The notes: generated by a model from the sequence alone, not told the origin. Shown: positions 32,658 to 43,479, counted from the stretch's first letter. The stretch: 64,000 nucleotides of DNA from Ashinkailepas kermadecensis (GCA_034440615.1 JAOTOM010004951.1:263501-327500); one strand, 5' to 3'. Numbers and translations: made by a program.

Positions 32658-33071
32658 TTTCATTATTTTATTCATTCATATTCATATTCATTTCATCCAT
32701 TCATATTCATTCATTCATTCATTTCATTCATTTCATTCCATTCATTCATTTCATTCATTTCATTCATTTCATTCATTTCATTCATTTCATTCATTTCATT
32801 CATTTCATTCATTTCATTCATTTCATTCATTTCATTCATTTCATTCATTTCATTCATTTCATTCATTTCATTCATTTCATTCATTTAATTCTTTAATTCA
32901 TTTCATTCATTTCATTCATTTCATTCATTTCATTCATTTCATTCATTTCATTCATTCATTTCATTCATTTCATTCATTTCATTCATTTCATATTCATTTC
33001 ATCCATTCATTCATTTCATTCATTTCATTCATTCATTCATTTCATTCATTCATTAATCCATTTATATTCAT
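32658..33071. repeat. (TTTCATTCAT)n microsatellite
   Basis: About 400 bp of TTCAT/CATTCAT repeats, mostly a 10-bp TTTCATTCAT period, with a few 4-bp slips. Both edges are the same 16-bp sequence TATTTTACAGTTTCAT (32648-32663 and 33072-33087). FIHFIH or FHSFHS frames are by-products. Confidence 0.95.
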
Positions 33072-33081
33072 TATTTTACAG

Positions 33082-34655
33082 TTTCATAAAGCGTGCTTAC
33101 CATGCTTATTTTGGTATTAAACTTGGTGACCAGGACAAAGCTTGGGCGCCACACATGGTATGCAAGACATGCACCGAGTATCTGCGTCAGTGGACCAAGG
33201 GCAAGAAGAGTTGTCTGAAGTTTGGAATTCTCATGGTTTGGAGGGAGCCGACAAACCATGGCACTGACTGCTACTTCTGCGCTATTGATGTGACTGGGAT
33301 CAACAGAAAGAACCGGAGCAGCCTCAAGTATCCTCATCTTCAATTAGCACGTCGTCCTGTAGCTCATTGTGATGAAATTCCAGTACCTGTCTTTGGAGAA
33401 CTTCCTGACATTAGTGACGAAGATTCCTCCAGTGTTCAAGAAGAAGAAGAATAAGTAGTTTTTGACGATGATGCTCCACATCCTTTTTCCCAAAAGGAGC
33501 TAAATGATCTAGTTCGCGATCTCAGCTTGTCAAAGTCCTCTGTCGAACTGTTGGCATCCAGATTGAAGGAAAAAGCCTCCTCTCTGATAGTGCTCGCATC
33601 ACCTTCTACCGCAACAGGCATCAAGAGTACCTCCGTTTTTTCTCTGAAAAGAAGGACTTGGTGTACTGTACAGATATTGCGCAGCTTTTGCACAAACTTG
33701 GGGTGCCACAGTACGAACCCAAAGATTGGAGACTGTTCACTGACAGCAGCAAGCGATCGCTGAAATGTGTTCTGCTGCACAACGGCAACCAGTTTGCCTC
33801 TGTACCCCTCGCTCACTCGACTACACTGAAGGAAAGGTATGAAGCGGTGAAGTATGTACTGGAGAAAATTCGTCATGATCAACATGAGTGGTTTATTTGT
33901 GTTGACCTGAGGATGGTGAACTTTTTGTTGGGACAACAGTCCGGGTTCACCAAGTACCCATGCTTTCTGTGCATGTGGGATAGTAGGGACACTGCTCAGC
34001 ATTACACGAAGGACTGGCCTGTGCGGGAGGAATTGGTGTCTTGCAGAGCAAGGAACGTCATCAACAACCCTCTGGTGGACAGAGACAGGATACTCTTCCC
34101 ACCGCTGCACATCAATCTCGGCTTGATCAAGCAGTTCACCAAAGCTCTGGACAAGGATGGTGGCTGCTTCACTTACTTGTGCCAGGCGGCTTTTCCAGGA
34201 CTGACCATGGAGAAGTTGAAAGCTGGCATCTTTGACGGTCCTAAAATCTGTCAGCTCATTAGAGATCCAGAGTTTGAAAACTCAATGAACGAAGTGGAAC
34301 TGGAAGCGTGGAAGGCTTTTGTTCTGGTCGTGAAGAACTTTCTTGGCAACAACAAGTCCAGGAACTATGCAGAACTTGTCACCAATATGCTGACTGCTTT
34401 CAGAAACCTCGGATGCAACATGAGCATCAAAATGCATTACTTATTCTCACATATGGATCGGTTTCCTGAGAATCTGGGATCAATGAGTGACGAGCAGGGG
34501 AGAGGTTCCATCAGGACATGAAAGAGATGGAGACCAGGTATCAGGGACGCTGGGATGCAGTCATGATGGCTGATTACTGTTGGACTCTGAAGAGATCCCT
34601 GCCGCTCAGCATTCTAGGGGTTCGAATAAACGGAAGTTCAAGCCCTGAATTTTGA
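33082..34655 (+). pseudogene. broken copy of an uncharacterised invertebrate protein family
   Basis: Begins after a splice-acceptor-like TATTTTACAG (33072-33081) with FIKRAYHAYFGIKLGDQDKA, then CKTCTEYLRQWTKGKK and ...DCYFCAIDVTGINRKNR, a Cys-rich N-terminal region. An in-frame TAA at 33452 and a frameshift near 33572 interrupt it. The main part (from about 33575) has YRNRHQEYLRFFSEKKDLVY, DWRLFTDSSKRSLKCVLLHN, FICVDLRMVNFLLGQQSGFT, CFLCMWDSRDTAQHY and FPPLHINLGLIKQFTKALDK. A one-base loss near 34500 shifts the last 50 codons (FHQDMKEMETRYQGRWDAVM) to a stop at 34655. From memory this family is multicopy and unnamed in many arthropod genomes; its role is unknown, possibly transposon-related. 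Confidence 0.65.
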
Positions 34656-35702
34656 ACAATGATGACGTAACATGCAATTTACATGTACTTACCTTTATCA
34701 ATGTCTACTATTCAATTTACAGTAATCGATGTTTGTAACATTTAATTAATAAATTGTGTTAGAAAACAATTTTGTTCTCCTAAAAACCTATTTCGGATGA
34801 GAAATATTAACAAAAATCAACCGATAATGTCACAAAAATGTAATCGATTTAGTCAGAAGATCGGATTTTTTAAAATCAACTTAGCACAAAAACCTGACCT
34901 GATCGAGAGAAACGGATGTCATTTTCGGATTCATCGGTGCAAAATTGTCCTAAATCAGTTGAAAAAACATAGACAACTTACAAAAAAAAATATTTTGTAA
35001 CCCAGCGTTATCTACGTTGGGCTTTCCGGTTTTGCCACACCAATTGTTCTTGGAAACCAAACAAGCCTCTGTCATCCCTACCAAAATTTGTGACAAGCAT
35101 TAATCTGCGCTTATGGTCTTTACGGATAAAGTATCGATGTTCTGCTATCGGTTTGATGCAATCACTGGGAAAATATTTATTGTAATTCACCCCTGCAACT
35201 GCTCATAGAAAGCGTTTAGTTGTCATCACCGCAGCCTACAGCAGATTTTGTTTCTGGTGTATATGACATTTGCTCGTTGTTTTTTACCCGTGGAGTGAAA
35301 AACTACATTAACCAGGGGTGCTGCAAGTATTTTCTTTAGGAGCCCGACGAAACACATGTCACGAAATAGAGACTGCTTTCGGTGTTCGAAGCGCCCCCAG
35401 TTGCCTCGCTTTGCGTGGTTAAAATCTCAATATTTCTTGTTTGATGTAGTGTATGGATGCTAGGGTGGGGACGCGCCAGATAACCCTGCAGACCGATTCA
35501 TGGCATAATATAAGACATCGCTGTTATTTTGCGCATCTTGCCGTCGATTCGTCGTGCAGTTCCCACATGGCTAAGACCGGAACATCCGTAATTTCATGAA
35601 ATAATGTGGAACATTATAATACTTCGTTAAAGAAATAATATAGTAATATAAGATATAATGTATAATATGTAATACATAATATACACAATATACATAATGT
35701 AT

Positions 35703-35704
<2 letters not shown>
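34656..35704. other. AT-rich, no recognisable gene
   Basis: 3' flank of the broken copy; no polyadenylation-linked structure or gene is recognised. The final part runs into the AT tract. Confidence 0.35.

Positions 35705-35790
<86 letters not shown>
35705..35790. repeat. (AT)n microsatellite, left of near-palindrome
   Basis: Pure AT dinucleotides up to the first base of the inverted repeat at 35791. Confidence 0.95.
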
Positions 35791-35793
<3 letters not shown>

Positions 35794-35986
35794 AGTGGCA
35801 CAATGATAAAAAAACTATATTTCCACCAAAAACACATCACCAACGTTTCGGCCAAAGGCCTTCTTCAGGATGACACAATTACCAAATTTGGTAATTGTGT
35901 CACCCCTGAAGAAGGCCTCTGGCCGAAACGTTGGTGATGTGTTTTTTTGGTGGAAATATAGTTTTTTTAATAATCGTGCCACTTAC
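35791..35986. repeat. 196-bp near-perfect palindrome
   Basis: Arms of about 97 bp mirror each other, from GTAAGTGGCACAATGAT at the left to ATAATCGTGCCACTTAC at the right, with the exact centre ACCAAATTTGGT at 35881-35892. Only a handful of mismatches and small indels separate the arms. Each arm includes CTGAAGAAGGCC and GGCCGAAACGTTGGTGATGT. It is bordered by AT tracts on both sides. Two inverted copies of a Penelope-like terminal segment joined head to head are the most likely origin. Confidence 0.85.
35900..35940 (+). ncRNA. hammerhead-ribozyme-like motif (mirrored at 35835-35870, minus)
   Basis: In order: CTGAAGA (35906-35912, fits CUGANGA), stem II GGCC-TCT-GGCC (35914-35924), GAAA (35925-35928), C, then GTT (fits the NUH cleavage triplet), and GGTG that can pair with the upstream CACC. 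The same core occurs on the minus strand in the other arm. Stem III would be almost absent, as in minimal hammerheads reported in Penelope-like and retrozyme sequences, which may act as dimers. Activity is inference; the motif could be only a remnant. Confidence 0.4.
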
Positions 35987-36009
35987 GTATAACTTGTCAA
36001 AATAGTACT

Positions 36010-36010
<1 letters not shown>

Positions 36011-36070
<60 letters not shown>
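36011..36070. repeat. (AT)n microsatellite, right of near-palindrome
   Basis: About 60 bp of AT dinucleotides. Confidence 0.95.
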
Positions 36071-36071
<1 letters not shown>

Positions 36072-36473
36072 TACTTAATATCATGTTTCTTTTCGAATAA
36101 AGACTTCGTTACCAAAGAACATGCTCAATGAATGGGGCCATGTCCTCCGCGGGGTTTTGTCCATCCACACTGAACAAACCTGGATTGGGTTTTGTCATAG
36201 AAATGAATACCCACTGTGCTGAAAGCTTTAATCTTAGGCAGAAATACAAACATAGATATGCTTGAACCGATTTCTACACCATTTTTTTGGCCCAAAAATT
36301 GGATACCTTATCCATGATAACACCGTGTGAGTAATTTCCCCCTCCCGCAATACGAAATCATGGTTTCGTATGCTGGTGTGCCCCATGTCACCATCTCGCC
36401 TGTGCTATCTGACTCATGGGTGCTGGGCTGGTGTTGTCTTCTTAAGCAAGTTTATGGTGGGGTCGATGCGAAT
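36071..36473. other. no recognisable gene
   Basis: Nothing supported between the AT tract and the 30-bp array. Confidence 0.35.
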
Positions 36474-36908
36474 GTCCTGTGATACTGTGTCGTGGTATGT
36501 CCCTGATTGTGGCACCGTGTCCTGGTATGTCCCTGACTGTGACACTGTGTCGTGGTATGCCCCTGATTGTGGCACCGTGTCCTGGTATGTCCCTGATTGT
36601 GACACTGTATCTTAGTATGTTCCTGACTATGACACTGTCCTGGTATGTCGCCTGTTATGAGACTGTGTCCTAGTACGTCTCTGATTGTGATACTGTGTCC
36701 TAGTATGTCCCTGACTGTGACGCTGTGTCATGGTATGTCCCTGCTCTGACACTTTGTCCTGGTATGTCCCTGACTGTGACACTGTGTCGTTGTATGTCCC
36801 TGACTGTGACACTGTGTCGTGGTATGCCCCTGATTGTGGCACCGTGTCCTGGTATGTCCCTGATTGTGATACTGTATCTTGGTATGTTCCTGACTATGAC
36901 ACTGTCGC
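36474..36908. repeat. 30-bp minisatellite, left block
   Basis: About 14 units with ACTGTGTC(C/G)TGGTATGTCC and CTGA(C/T)TGTG. The period of 30 bp gives a 10-residue repeat in any stop-free frame. The array is broken by a LINE at about 36909 and continues at 39165. Confidence 0.9.
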
Positions 36909-38768
36909 GCCGAATACCAGCGTATTAACCGGCTCTGTCGCTCGGCCATCCGCCGCGATTGCATTGCGCTGTATACGAGGGAGATCGGCCAGCGAGGGCG
37001 CGGCGGCCTCTGGCGTGCGCTGCAGCCGGTCATAGGTCGTAAGCGGCAGCAGTGCACAGTCCAAAATATCACACCTGACGCACTGAATGACTACTACGCT
37101 ACGATAGGTCAGATCACGGCATCTAGCGTCCCACCCCCGTCAGCGTCAGTGCCCACACTACTGCCCCGCGTCATGACCTGTAGCTTCAAGGTGCAGCCAA
37201 TAGATTTTGACACTCTTTGTATCACATTAGCTACTATGCGGCCATCAAAGTCTACCGGCGTAGACGGAATTAGCATCGATTTGCTGCAAAAGTTTTTCTA
37301 TGGCATAGGTTTTCCACTATTAGACGTGATCAACTCGAGTGTAATCTCCGGTACTGTACCTACGGAATGGAAACACGCACTAGTCACGCCTATCCCGAAA
37401 GGAAAGGTAACTGCGGATCCATCTGATACCAGACCTATTTCAATCCTTCCGGCTATTACTAAATTGATAGAATGTATCATACAAAAACAACTTACCCAGT
37501 ACCTCGAGGAACACAAACTGTTTTCGGACGCTCAACATGGTTACAGAAAAAGATTTTCGACGGAAACTGCCCTTCACGTCATCACTGACACTGCACTTCG
37601 GGCAATGGACGATGGAGAATTTTCCATATTAGTATTGCTCGACCTGTCAAAGTGTTTCGATGTTGTGCCCCACCCAAAATTACTTAAAAAACTCTCACTT
37701 TACGGCATTGACACAGACTGGTTCCGAAGTTACCTCGAGGGGCACACACAACAGGTGCAGGTTCGCGCGGCGCAGAGCCAGGGTGAGAGCGGACCCGGCG
37801 GAGCATCCGTGGTGTCAAAAAAGAGAAATATCTCCATGGGTGTTTTCCAGGGGGGCGCCTTGTCATGTCTATTGTTCTCGTTATACGCCAATGACCTGAG
37901 TCTGTGTGTCCATGGCGATGTAACGATTGTCCAATGCTGTGATGACACGCAGATCCAGGTCAGTGGAAGGAAGCGAGATTTACCGCACATCATAGCGCGC
38001 ATGGAGGCAGCCCTGGAGTCCGTGTTCCGCTGGTTTTGCCACAACGGATTGAAGGTTAACGCACATAAAACTCAAATGATCGTCCTTGGTACGCCAGCAA
38101 TGTTGCGCAATCTCCCGCCTGTAACGCTAAATTGTAATGGTTCAGCAATAACAGAAACACGTGTTGTCAAAAATCTAGGACTAATGGTTGACAGACATTT
38201 AAACTACCAGCCTCACATAGACACCATCACACGGAAGTGCACTGGGATACTGATTGCACTCAGTCACGCCCGCCACGTGATACCCGCTCCAGCCCTGAAG
38301 GTTATCGTCGAGGCGCTCGTGCTTTCCGTTGTTCGATACTGTTTATCTGTTTACGGTTCATGTGGAATCACCCAAGTGCATAGAGTGCAGAAAATAGTGA
38401 ATTTCTGCGCTCGAGTCGTAACCGGACGGCGACGGTATGATCATGTTTCCGATGCAATTAGACAACTCGGGTGGTATACTGCACAGCAACTAACTGATTT
38501 CCACACTGTGACTGCTGTACAACGTGCAATTATAACTGGCGAGCCGGTGTACATCAGTGGGACAATCGGACCGCGCGCCAACAGAATACACGGATACGGC
38601 ACGCGACAGGCTGACCAGTGGACGCTACCGCAAATTCGCACGGAAGCCGGCCGTCGCCGACTATGCTATCGTGGCGTTACGCTGCTAAATTCAATAGGCG
38701 TTGAACCCTGTGACCCGACTTTTAGGACAGCGCTTCGGGACGCGTTACGATCCGTAGATGATACGTGA
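36909..38768 (+). CDS. CR1-like reverse transcriptase, uninterrupted frame
   Basis: About 620 codons are open from the 5' truncation point; the first Met is at 37149 (539 residues). Motifs: STGVDGISIDLL, PTEWKHALVTPIPKGK, RPISILPAITKLIECIIQKQ, HGYRKRFSTETALHVI, LDLSKCFDVVPHPKLL, MGVFQGGALSCLLFSLYAND, and VQCCDDTQIQVSGRKRDLP where FADD is expected. The thumb and C-terminal YGTRQADQWTLPQIR follow. The catalytic Asp pair is kept but the two residues before it are Cys-Cys, which is unusual. It would act in target-primed reverse transcription with an endonuclease this copy lacks. It is closest, by eye, to the RT at 17317-19198. Confidence 0.8.
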   Translation, partial: AEYQRINRLCRSAIRRDCIALYTREIGQRGRGGLWRALQPVIGRKRQQCTVQNITPDALNDYYATIGQITASSVPPPSASVPTLLPRVMTCSFKVQPIDFDTLCITLATMRPSKSTGVDGISIDLLQKFFYGIGFPLLDVINSSVISGTVPTEWKHALVTPIPKGKVTADPSDTRPISILPAITKLIECIIQKQLTQYLEEHKLFSDAQHGYRKRFSTETALHVITDTALRAMDDGEFSILVLLDLSKCFDVVPHPKLLKKLSLYGIDTDWFRSYLEGHTQQVQVRAAQSQGESGPGGASVVSKKRNISMGVFQGGALSCLLFSLYANDLSLCVHGDVTIVQCCDDTQIQVSGRKRDLPHIIARMEAALESVFRWFCHNGLKVNAHKTQMIVLGTPAMLRNLPPVTLNCNGSAITETRVVKNLGLMVDRHLNYQPHIDTITRKCTGILIALSHARHVIPAPALKVIVEALVLSVVRYCLSVYGSCGITQVHRVQKIVNFCARVVTGRRRYDHVSDAIRQLGWYTAQQLTDFHTVTAVQRAIITGEPVYISGTIGPRANRIHGYGTRQADQWTLPQIRTEAGRRRLCYRGVTLLNSIGVEPCDPTFRTALRDALRSVDDT

Positions 38769-39164
38769 TTTCATTGCGTCTTTTGTGTGATTTTCTGTGA
38801 TTTTCGGTGATTTCTTCAAGTGAGCTTTTACCTCAGTTATAGGAAATCGTAGGAAAGCGATGGTACATAAATGTAGCTACGTACTGATGCACTGTTATAT
38901 ACTGATCAGTCGTGTGCTTTTCTATAGTAGGATGGACGATCGTCGACGAAATGAAAGGGCGCGCTGGTCCAATGGATTGATGTATGTATGTGTGCCATTG
39001 AGAATGCTAATGAACTGCCACGTATAGCCGTGCTTATTTTAGACCACTTTTAGCCGTGTTTATTTTATACCACAATGTTTTACACACCTGACGTGAAAAT
39101 GTGAAAAGTCGCAACATGTTGGACCATTTTCGAATATACTGGTACTGGTACTTGTACTGGTACT
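36909..39164 (+). mobile_element. 5'-truncated CR1-like LINE inserted in the 30-bp array
   Basis: The element holds an open RT frame (to 38768) and a 400-bp 3' region ending in a (TACTGG)n-like tail at 39138-39164. The array sequence ACTGTC ends the left flank and begins the right flank, a possible 6-bp target duplication. A second copy of its 3' end lies inverted at 54035-54487. The endonuclease region is missing. Confidence 0.8.
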
Positions 39165-39842
39165 GTCCTGGTATGTTGCCTGTTGTGATACTGTGTCGTA
39201 GTATGTCCCGAGCTGTGACACTGTGTCCTGGTATGTCCCTGACTGCGACACTGTGTCCTGGTATGTCCCTGACTGGGACACTGTGTCCTGGTATGCCCTT
39301 GACTCTGACACTGTGTCGTGGTATGTCACCTGATGTGACACTGTGTCCTGGTATGCTCTTGACTCTGACACTGTGTCGTGGTATGCCCTTGACTGCGACA
39401 CTGTGTCCTGGTATGCCCTTGACTGTGACACTGTGTCCTGGTATGTCACCTGATGTGACACTGTGTCCTGGTATGTCCCTGACTGTGACACTGTGTCGTG
39501 GTATGTCCCGGACTGTTACACTGTGTCCTGCTATGCCCTTGACTGTGACACTGTGTCGTGGTATGTCCCTGACTGGGACAATGTGTCGTGGTATGTCCCT
39601 AACTGTGACACTTTGTCGTGGTATGCCACTGATTGTGACACTGTGTCTTGGTATGTCCCCTGTTGTGACACTGTGCCTTGAAATACTTCTGGCTGTGACA
39701 CCACGTCCTAGTAGCATCCTGTTGTGATTATGCGCCCTGGAATGCATGTCCCATACTGTGATGCTTCGTCCAGGTATGTCCCCTACCGCGACACCGTGCC
39801 CTGGCATGTCGCACACGAAGCCACCGCACATTGGTATGCCCT
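39165..39842. repeat. 30-bp minisatellite, right block
   Basis: About 18 good units to 39690 and degenerate units to about 39842. Variants such as GTATGTCACCTGATGTGACAC recur every few units. It ends some 70 bp before the splice acceptor of the Ala-rich exon. Confidence 0.9.
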
Positions 39843-39911
39843 TCATTGTATTCGCCAATCTCATAGATTCCGCAGGCACAGCCCGTCAGCAGCCGTGTTC
39901 TCTTTTGACAG

Positions 39912-40405
39912 ACGGCGGAGTTGACGGCGGAATTCTGGGAAAGCTTCCGAGTTTGGACGGTCTGCAGGGGGGCATTTCTGACGCCGCCGCAAACGCGGCA
40001 GATCAAGCCACTGGAGCCGCCCACGGAGCCGTCGGCGATGCAACGGACGCCGCGAACGGAGCCTTCGGCAATGCAACAGATGCCGCCAAGGGTGCCTACG
40101 GCGATGCCACAGATGCTGCCAAGGGTGCCTACGGCGATGCTACAGATGCCGCCAAGGGCGCCTACGGCGATGCCACAGATGCCGCCCAGGGCGCCTTCGG
40201 CGATGCTACAGGTGCTGCCAAGGACGCCTACGGCGACGCCACAGATTCCGCCGGAGAAGCGGTTGGCAGCGCGACAGAGGCGGCGAGTGGCGCAGCAGGA
40301 GACACCCTCGAGGCGGTGCAGGACACGGCCAGCGATGCCGCCGAGGCCATCGGTGGAGGCGGCGGCGGCGGCGACGGCGACAGCGGCGGCGGCGGTGACG
40401 AGTAG
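39912..40405 (+). CDS. Ala-rich protein with 11-residue repeats, terminal exon
   Basis: The exon is inferred from TTCTCTTTTGACAG/AC at 39898-39913; the frame then reads GGVDGGILGKLPSLDGLQGG and runs to TAG at 40403. The core is about ten 11-residue units of the type GDATDAAKGAY (residues about 35-135), followed by Ala/Glu/Asp-rich sequence and a Gly tail GGGGGGGDGDSGGGGDE. The regular A-x-x-A-A-K pattern predicts long amphipathic helices, recalling LEA group 3 and similar stress or coating proteins, but no family is proven. The upstream exon with the start codon is not found; in-frame sequence before 39911 is minisatellite. Codon choice (GCC, GGC) is strongly GC-ending, unlike surrounding DNA. 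Confidence 0.55.
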
Positions 40406-43398
40406 ATGGGGCGCGCACGTGCGGCCCGTGCTGAAGGCCGCAGCACGCCAGAGGACATGTGGCGACCGCGCCCCATAGTGTGCGCCGCCGGCGGTGGGCC
40501 GGCCGTGCGGTGGTCGGCGCGTCGCTTCCGCAACAGAAGGGTTGCGGGTTCGAGGCTCGCCGACCGCGCGCACTTCCGGCTCGCCACGACTGTTGCGCCT
40601 GAGGAAGTGGCGACGCGCCGCACGGCGCGCCAGACGAGAGCGTCGTGAAGAAGGCCAAGTGTTGACGTTGGTTGCCGGGGCCGGGCGGTCGCAGTCCGTT
40701 CGTCCCAAGTGCACGGGCAGATGTTGTGTCCGTTGTATGGCGTGGCGTGTGTGGCGACCAGCCACTGTCGGCGGCCACACCGGAAGCCGGCTGTTGTTGC
40801 GTCACAGGCGGCGATGGCGGCCGCTCTGAAGGTGGCAGATGTGCCGCACGCGCCACAACTCGTCGGACGGCGACGGAAGCCGGCCGGACCCCGCGGCCCG
40901 CAATGCTGCCGCATGATCGGCTACAAAATGGTGACTTTTGGGACGGTTTTATTTTGGCGTGTGGACGTCCACCGTTTGGCTGTCGTGCATGCGAGGATCA
41001 GCTGTTTGTTGTGATGGAACGAGTCCGGAAGGGGCGGCTGCTCACCTTGGCAATATCCTGTTTCAAGTTGGGAAATCACTCACTACACACAATGTGCTGC
41101 ATTTAAGGAATTTCGTATACCGAAATGCCACAACATTGCCAGGGTAGTTCAGCATGCGAACTTCGAAGCATGAGAGGCATTTCACTCGTTGGCATCCTAG
41201 GAAGAGCTCAATGTTGTTGCGCTGCGTCCTTCTTCACACAGCAGCCATATCATCCAAGTCGAGCAGTTATACCATTATACCACAGTTTTTGTCGGTTGTC
41301 CTGCCCAGAAACATCAAGCTGTGACATCGACATCGCCCGTTCCTCCCGAAGGTAGCATCACGAGGCGCAGATCGAGGATGTGGACCAGGAGGCGCGGCGG
41401 CCTACCTCCTGAAACCGTGCGGCAGCCCAACGGTGCCGTGTTGACCATTTCACACACACTCAGCATGACAGCAAAGCAGACTTCTCTGAAATACACATCG
41501 GTGCGCCTCACTCTCCTCCGGCGCCGTCTTCAGATCGGCCGCCGGTGACGTAGCAACAGTGTGCGTGTTGAGACGACATGCAGTGCGGCGGACAGCCGCC
41601 GGCGTAACTGTTGGAATATGCAAGACGTCGCTACATAGCGCCGACGCTGCCGTGCCTGTAGCTGGAATGTTGGCCGACGAAGCTACAGGTTGCCAATGGC
41701 GACGGCCATCGCAGAGTCCAAATTCACGTGGCTATCGTGTGCAGCATGTAGCCCGTGTCGCATGCCATACACGCTGTCCATCTCACTCTACGTTTCGTCG
41801 TATGCCACGTATCGTTTTTCACCGGTACGAATGCCGAACGTGCTTGACAATAGACGACAGGCGTGCGCGAAATGTACGGTATCGTGCCGATCAGATTTCC
41901 TGGTAAGATTCCATCGCATTCAGACGACTACATTGTGGACTCGTGCTGCTATGTGGAATTCCTGCACTTCTTGTTATTCAATTTCTGTGAAATCTCGTGA
42001 AGCTTCGTGAGGCTGAAATCGTGAAGGCCAGGCAATGCATGGAACATGACATGACAATAAATAGACTGCCTCTCAGGCTCGTTTTGATGGGTCCAAGCTG
42101 ATCCAGTCACAGACATATAGATAGGCCTATCCAAACTCCCATGAGCTGAGTTGTTCTCCAAAACCTAGGTACCGCGGTCTCCAATCCGCGGTATGGGAGA
42201 CCGGGTTTAGTTGATACACGGGATGGTTGACACCGGTTGACACAGCAGTGTTTACCCCAAAAGTATGAAACCGGTTTCCATGGCTACCACATATGTTGCT
42301 ACTGGCACTCTCTTCTAGTAGCAAAAACAAGCGCAAGTCCATTCGACGCGCGGCTGCGGAATGGTGACGATGTGGCATATTTTTGGAGTGAAAGTAAAAT
42401 TTCAATGTCTGTGCCTCGCACTTAGTTTCTAATTTGTCGCCCACTTGCTAACATTTTGGATGTATGTTATCACCATGTTGTTTTAGCTTCGCAGCAGTGA
42501 AATGCTTTTATCGTTTGTCACTACGCTTAATCAATCTGTATCAACGTCAACCGTATCAACGTTTTGTGGGCTGATAGTGAAATAAAATAACCACAGAATT
42601 GACAAGTTGTATTGTGGTGTTTGCTAAAACTGTAACAAGATGATCGTATTCAACACTCTTACGGGCATTTCTCACCAGAATACAATCATGGACCGAAGGA
42701 AAATGTGCAACTACGGAATGAACGTTTGCGCCTTCCGTAAGCGACATAAATGTGAGCTATGGTCAGCCAGATCTCAAACCAGTACTATTACTGTAAGCGT
42801 GAAATATGGGCCTTCGGACACATATCACTTCTGATTGACATGGCGCATTCAACTAATATACAACTAATGGACATGTTTCAAAATGCACTAAAACACAATA
42901 TTCGACATAAAGTATCCAAGCATGAAGCAAAATCGCAGCCTGATCAATAGGTTCCTTCACCCCTTCATTCCACTTCCCAGCGATAGGTGCCCCGCACTCG
43001 CGACGACCAAGCTTCGCGCTTCGAAGCTTGGGCGTCGCCGAACATTTTAGATGGAAATGGGGTGGGTGGCATGAGGGTTTCTATATCGTTTTCATCGATG
43101 CGCGCAATGTTAGCTTTCAAGAGGCATGGGGAGGGGCGGATCCAAAAATTTGCATCGGGTGGCACTCGTCTGCAGGGGGAGTGGTGGGGGTACACTACGA
43201 AAGTTCCTGGAGCCTTCTTTCTTGTCTTGAAGGTTCGGAAATTAGACACAGAAATCACCGAAAATTGCTTTATTGTTGCCAAGACGAAAGTACCCGGCCC
43301 CCAAACGGCATGTTTGTCTGAAGAAAATTTGGCAATGCAGTATGCAATAGATTTGGGGGAGAAGCCTGTGTGCGTCCACTCTTGTCTTATATGGCATG
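40406..43398. other. no recognisable gene
   Basis: 40406-40900 is GC-rich and gives long frames on both strands that have no domain. At 42169-42205 TACCGCGG/CCGCGGTA and GGTCTCC/GGGAGACC interleave like a pseudoknot. 43005-43030 holds a palindromic AAGCTTCGCGCTTCGAAGCTT. No exon is supported. Confidence 0.35.
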
Positions 43399-43460
43399 TA
43401 CTATTGGCGTCACAAATAGCTTGGCGGTCAGGCTGGGTGTCCTGGCACCTGAATATCCTG
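43399..43460 (+). mobile_element. solo end of the 44.9-kb transposon family
   Basis: CTATTGGCGTCACAAATAGC followed by TTGGCGGTCAGGCTGGGTGTC and CTGGCACCTGAATATCCTG matches the outer 60 bp of the TIRs at 44870 and 47860. The rest of the element is absent. Confidence 0.75.
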
Positions 43461-43479
43461 TATGGGCACTGGCGGATCT

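Noticed and set aside
39728..40914. Minus-strand frames of 216-350 codons
   Set aside because: They mirror the GC-rich Ala exon and the downstream GC-rich DNA; the codons are Arg/Pro-rich shadows with no domain, and the splice acceptor supports the plus strand.
40406..41106. Plus-strand frames after the Ala-rich exon as additional exons
   Set aside because: The Ala-rich frame ends in a clear stop after an acidic Gly tail; following frames are short, overlapping and without domains.
42169..42205. Interleaved TACCGCGG/CCGCGGTA and GGTCTCC/GGGAGACC as a pseudoknot RNA
   Set aside because: Short arms in isolated sequence; no transcript or conserved context visible, so likely chance.
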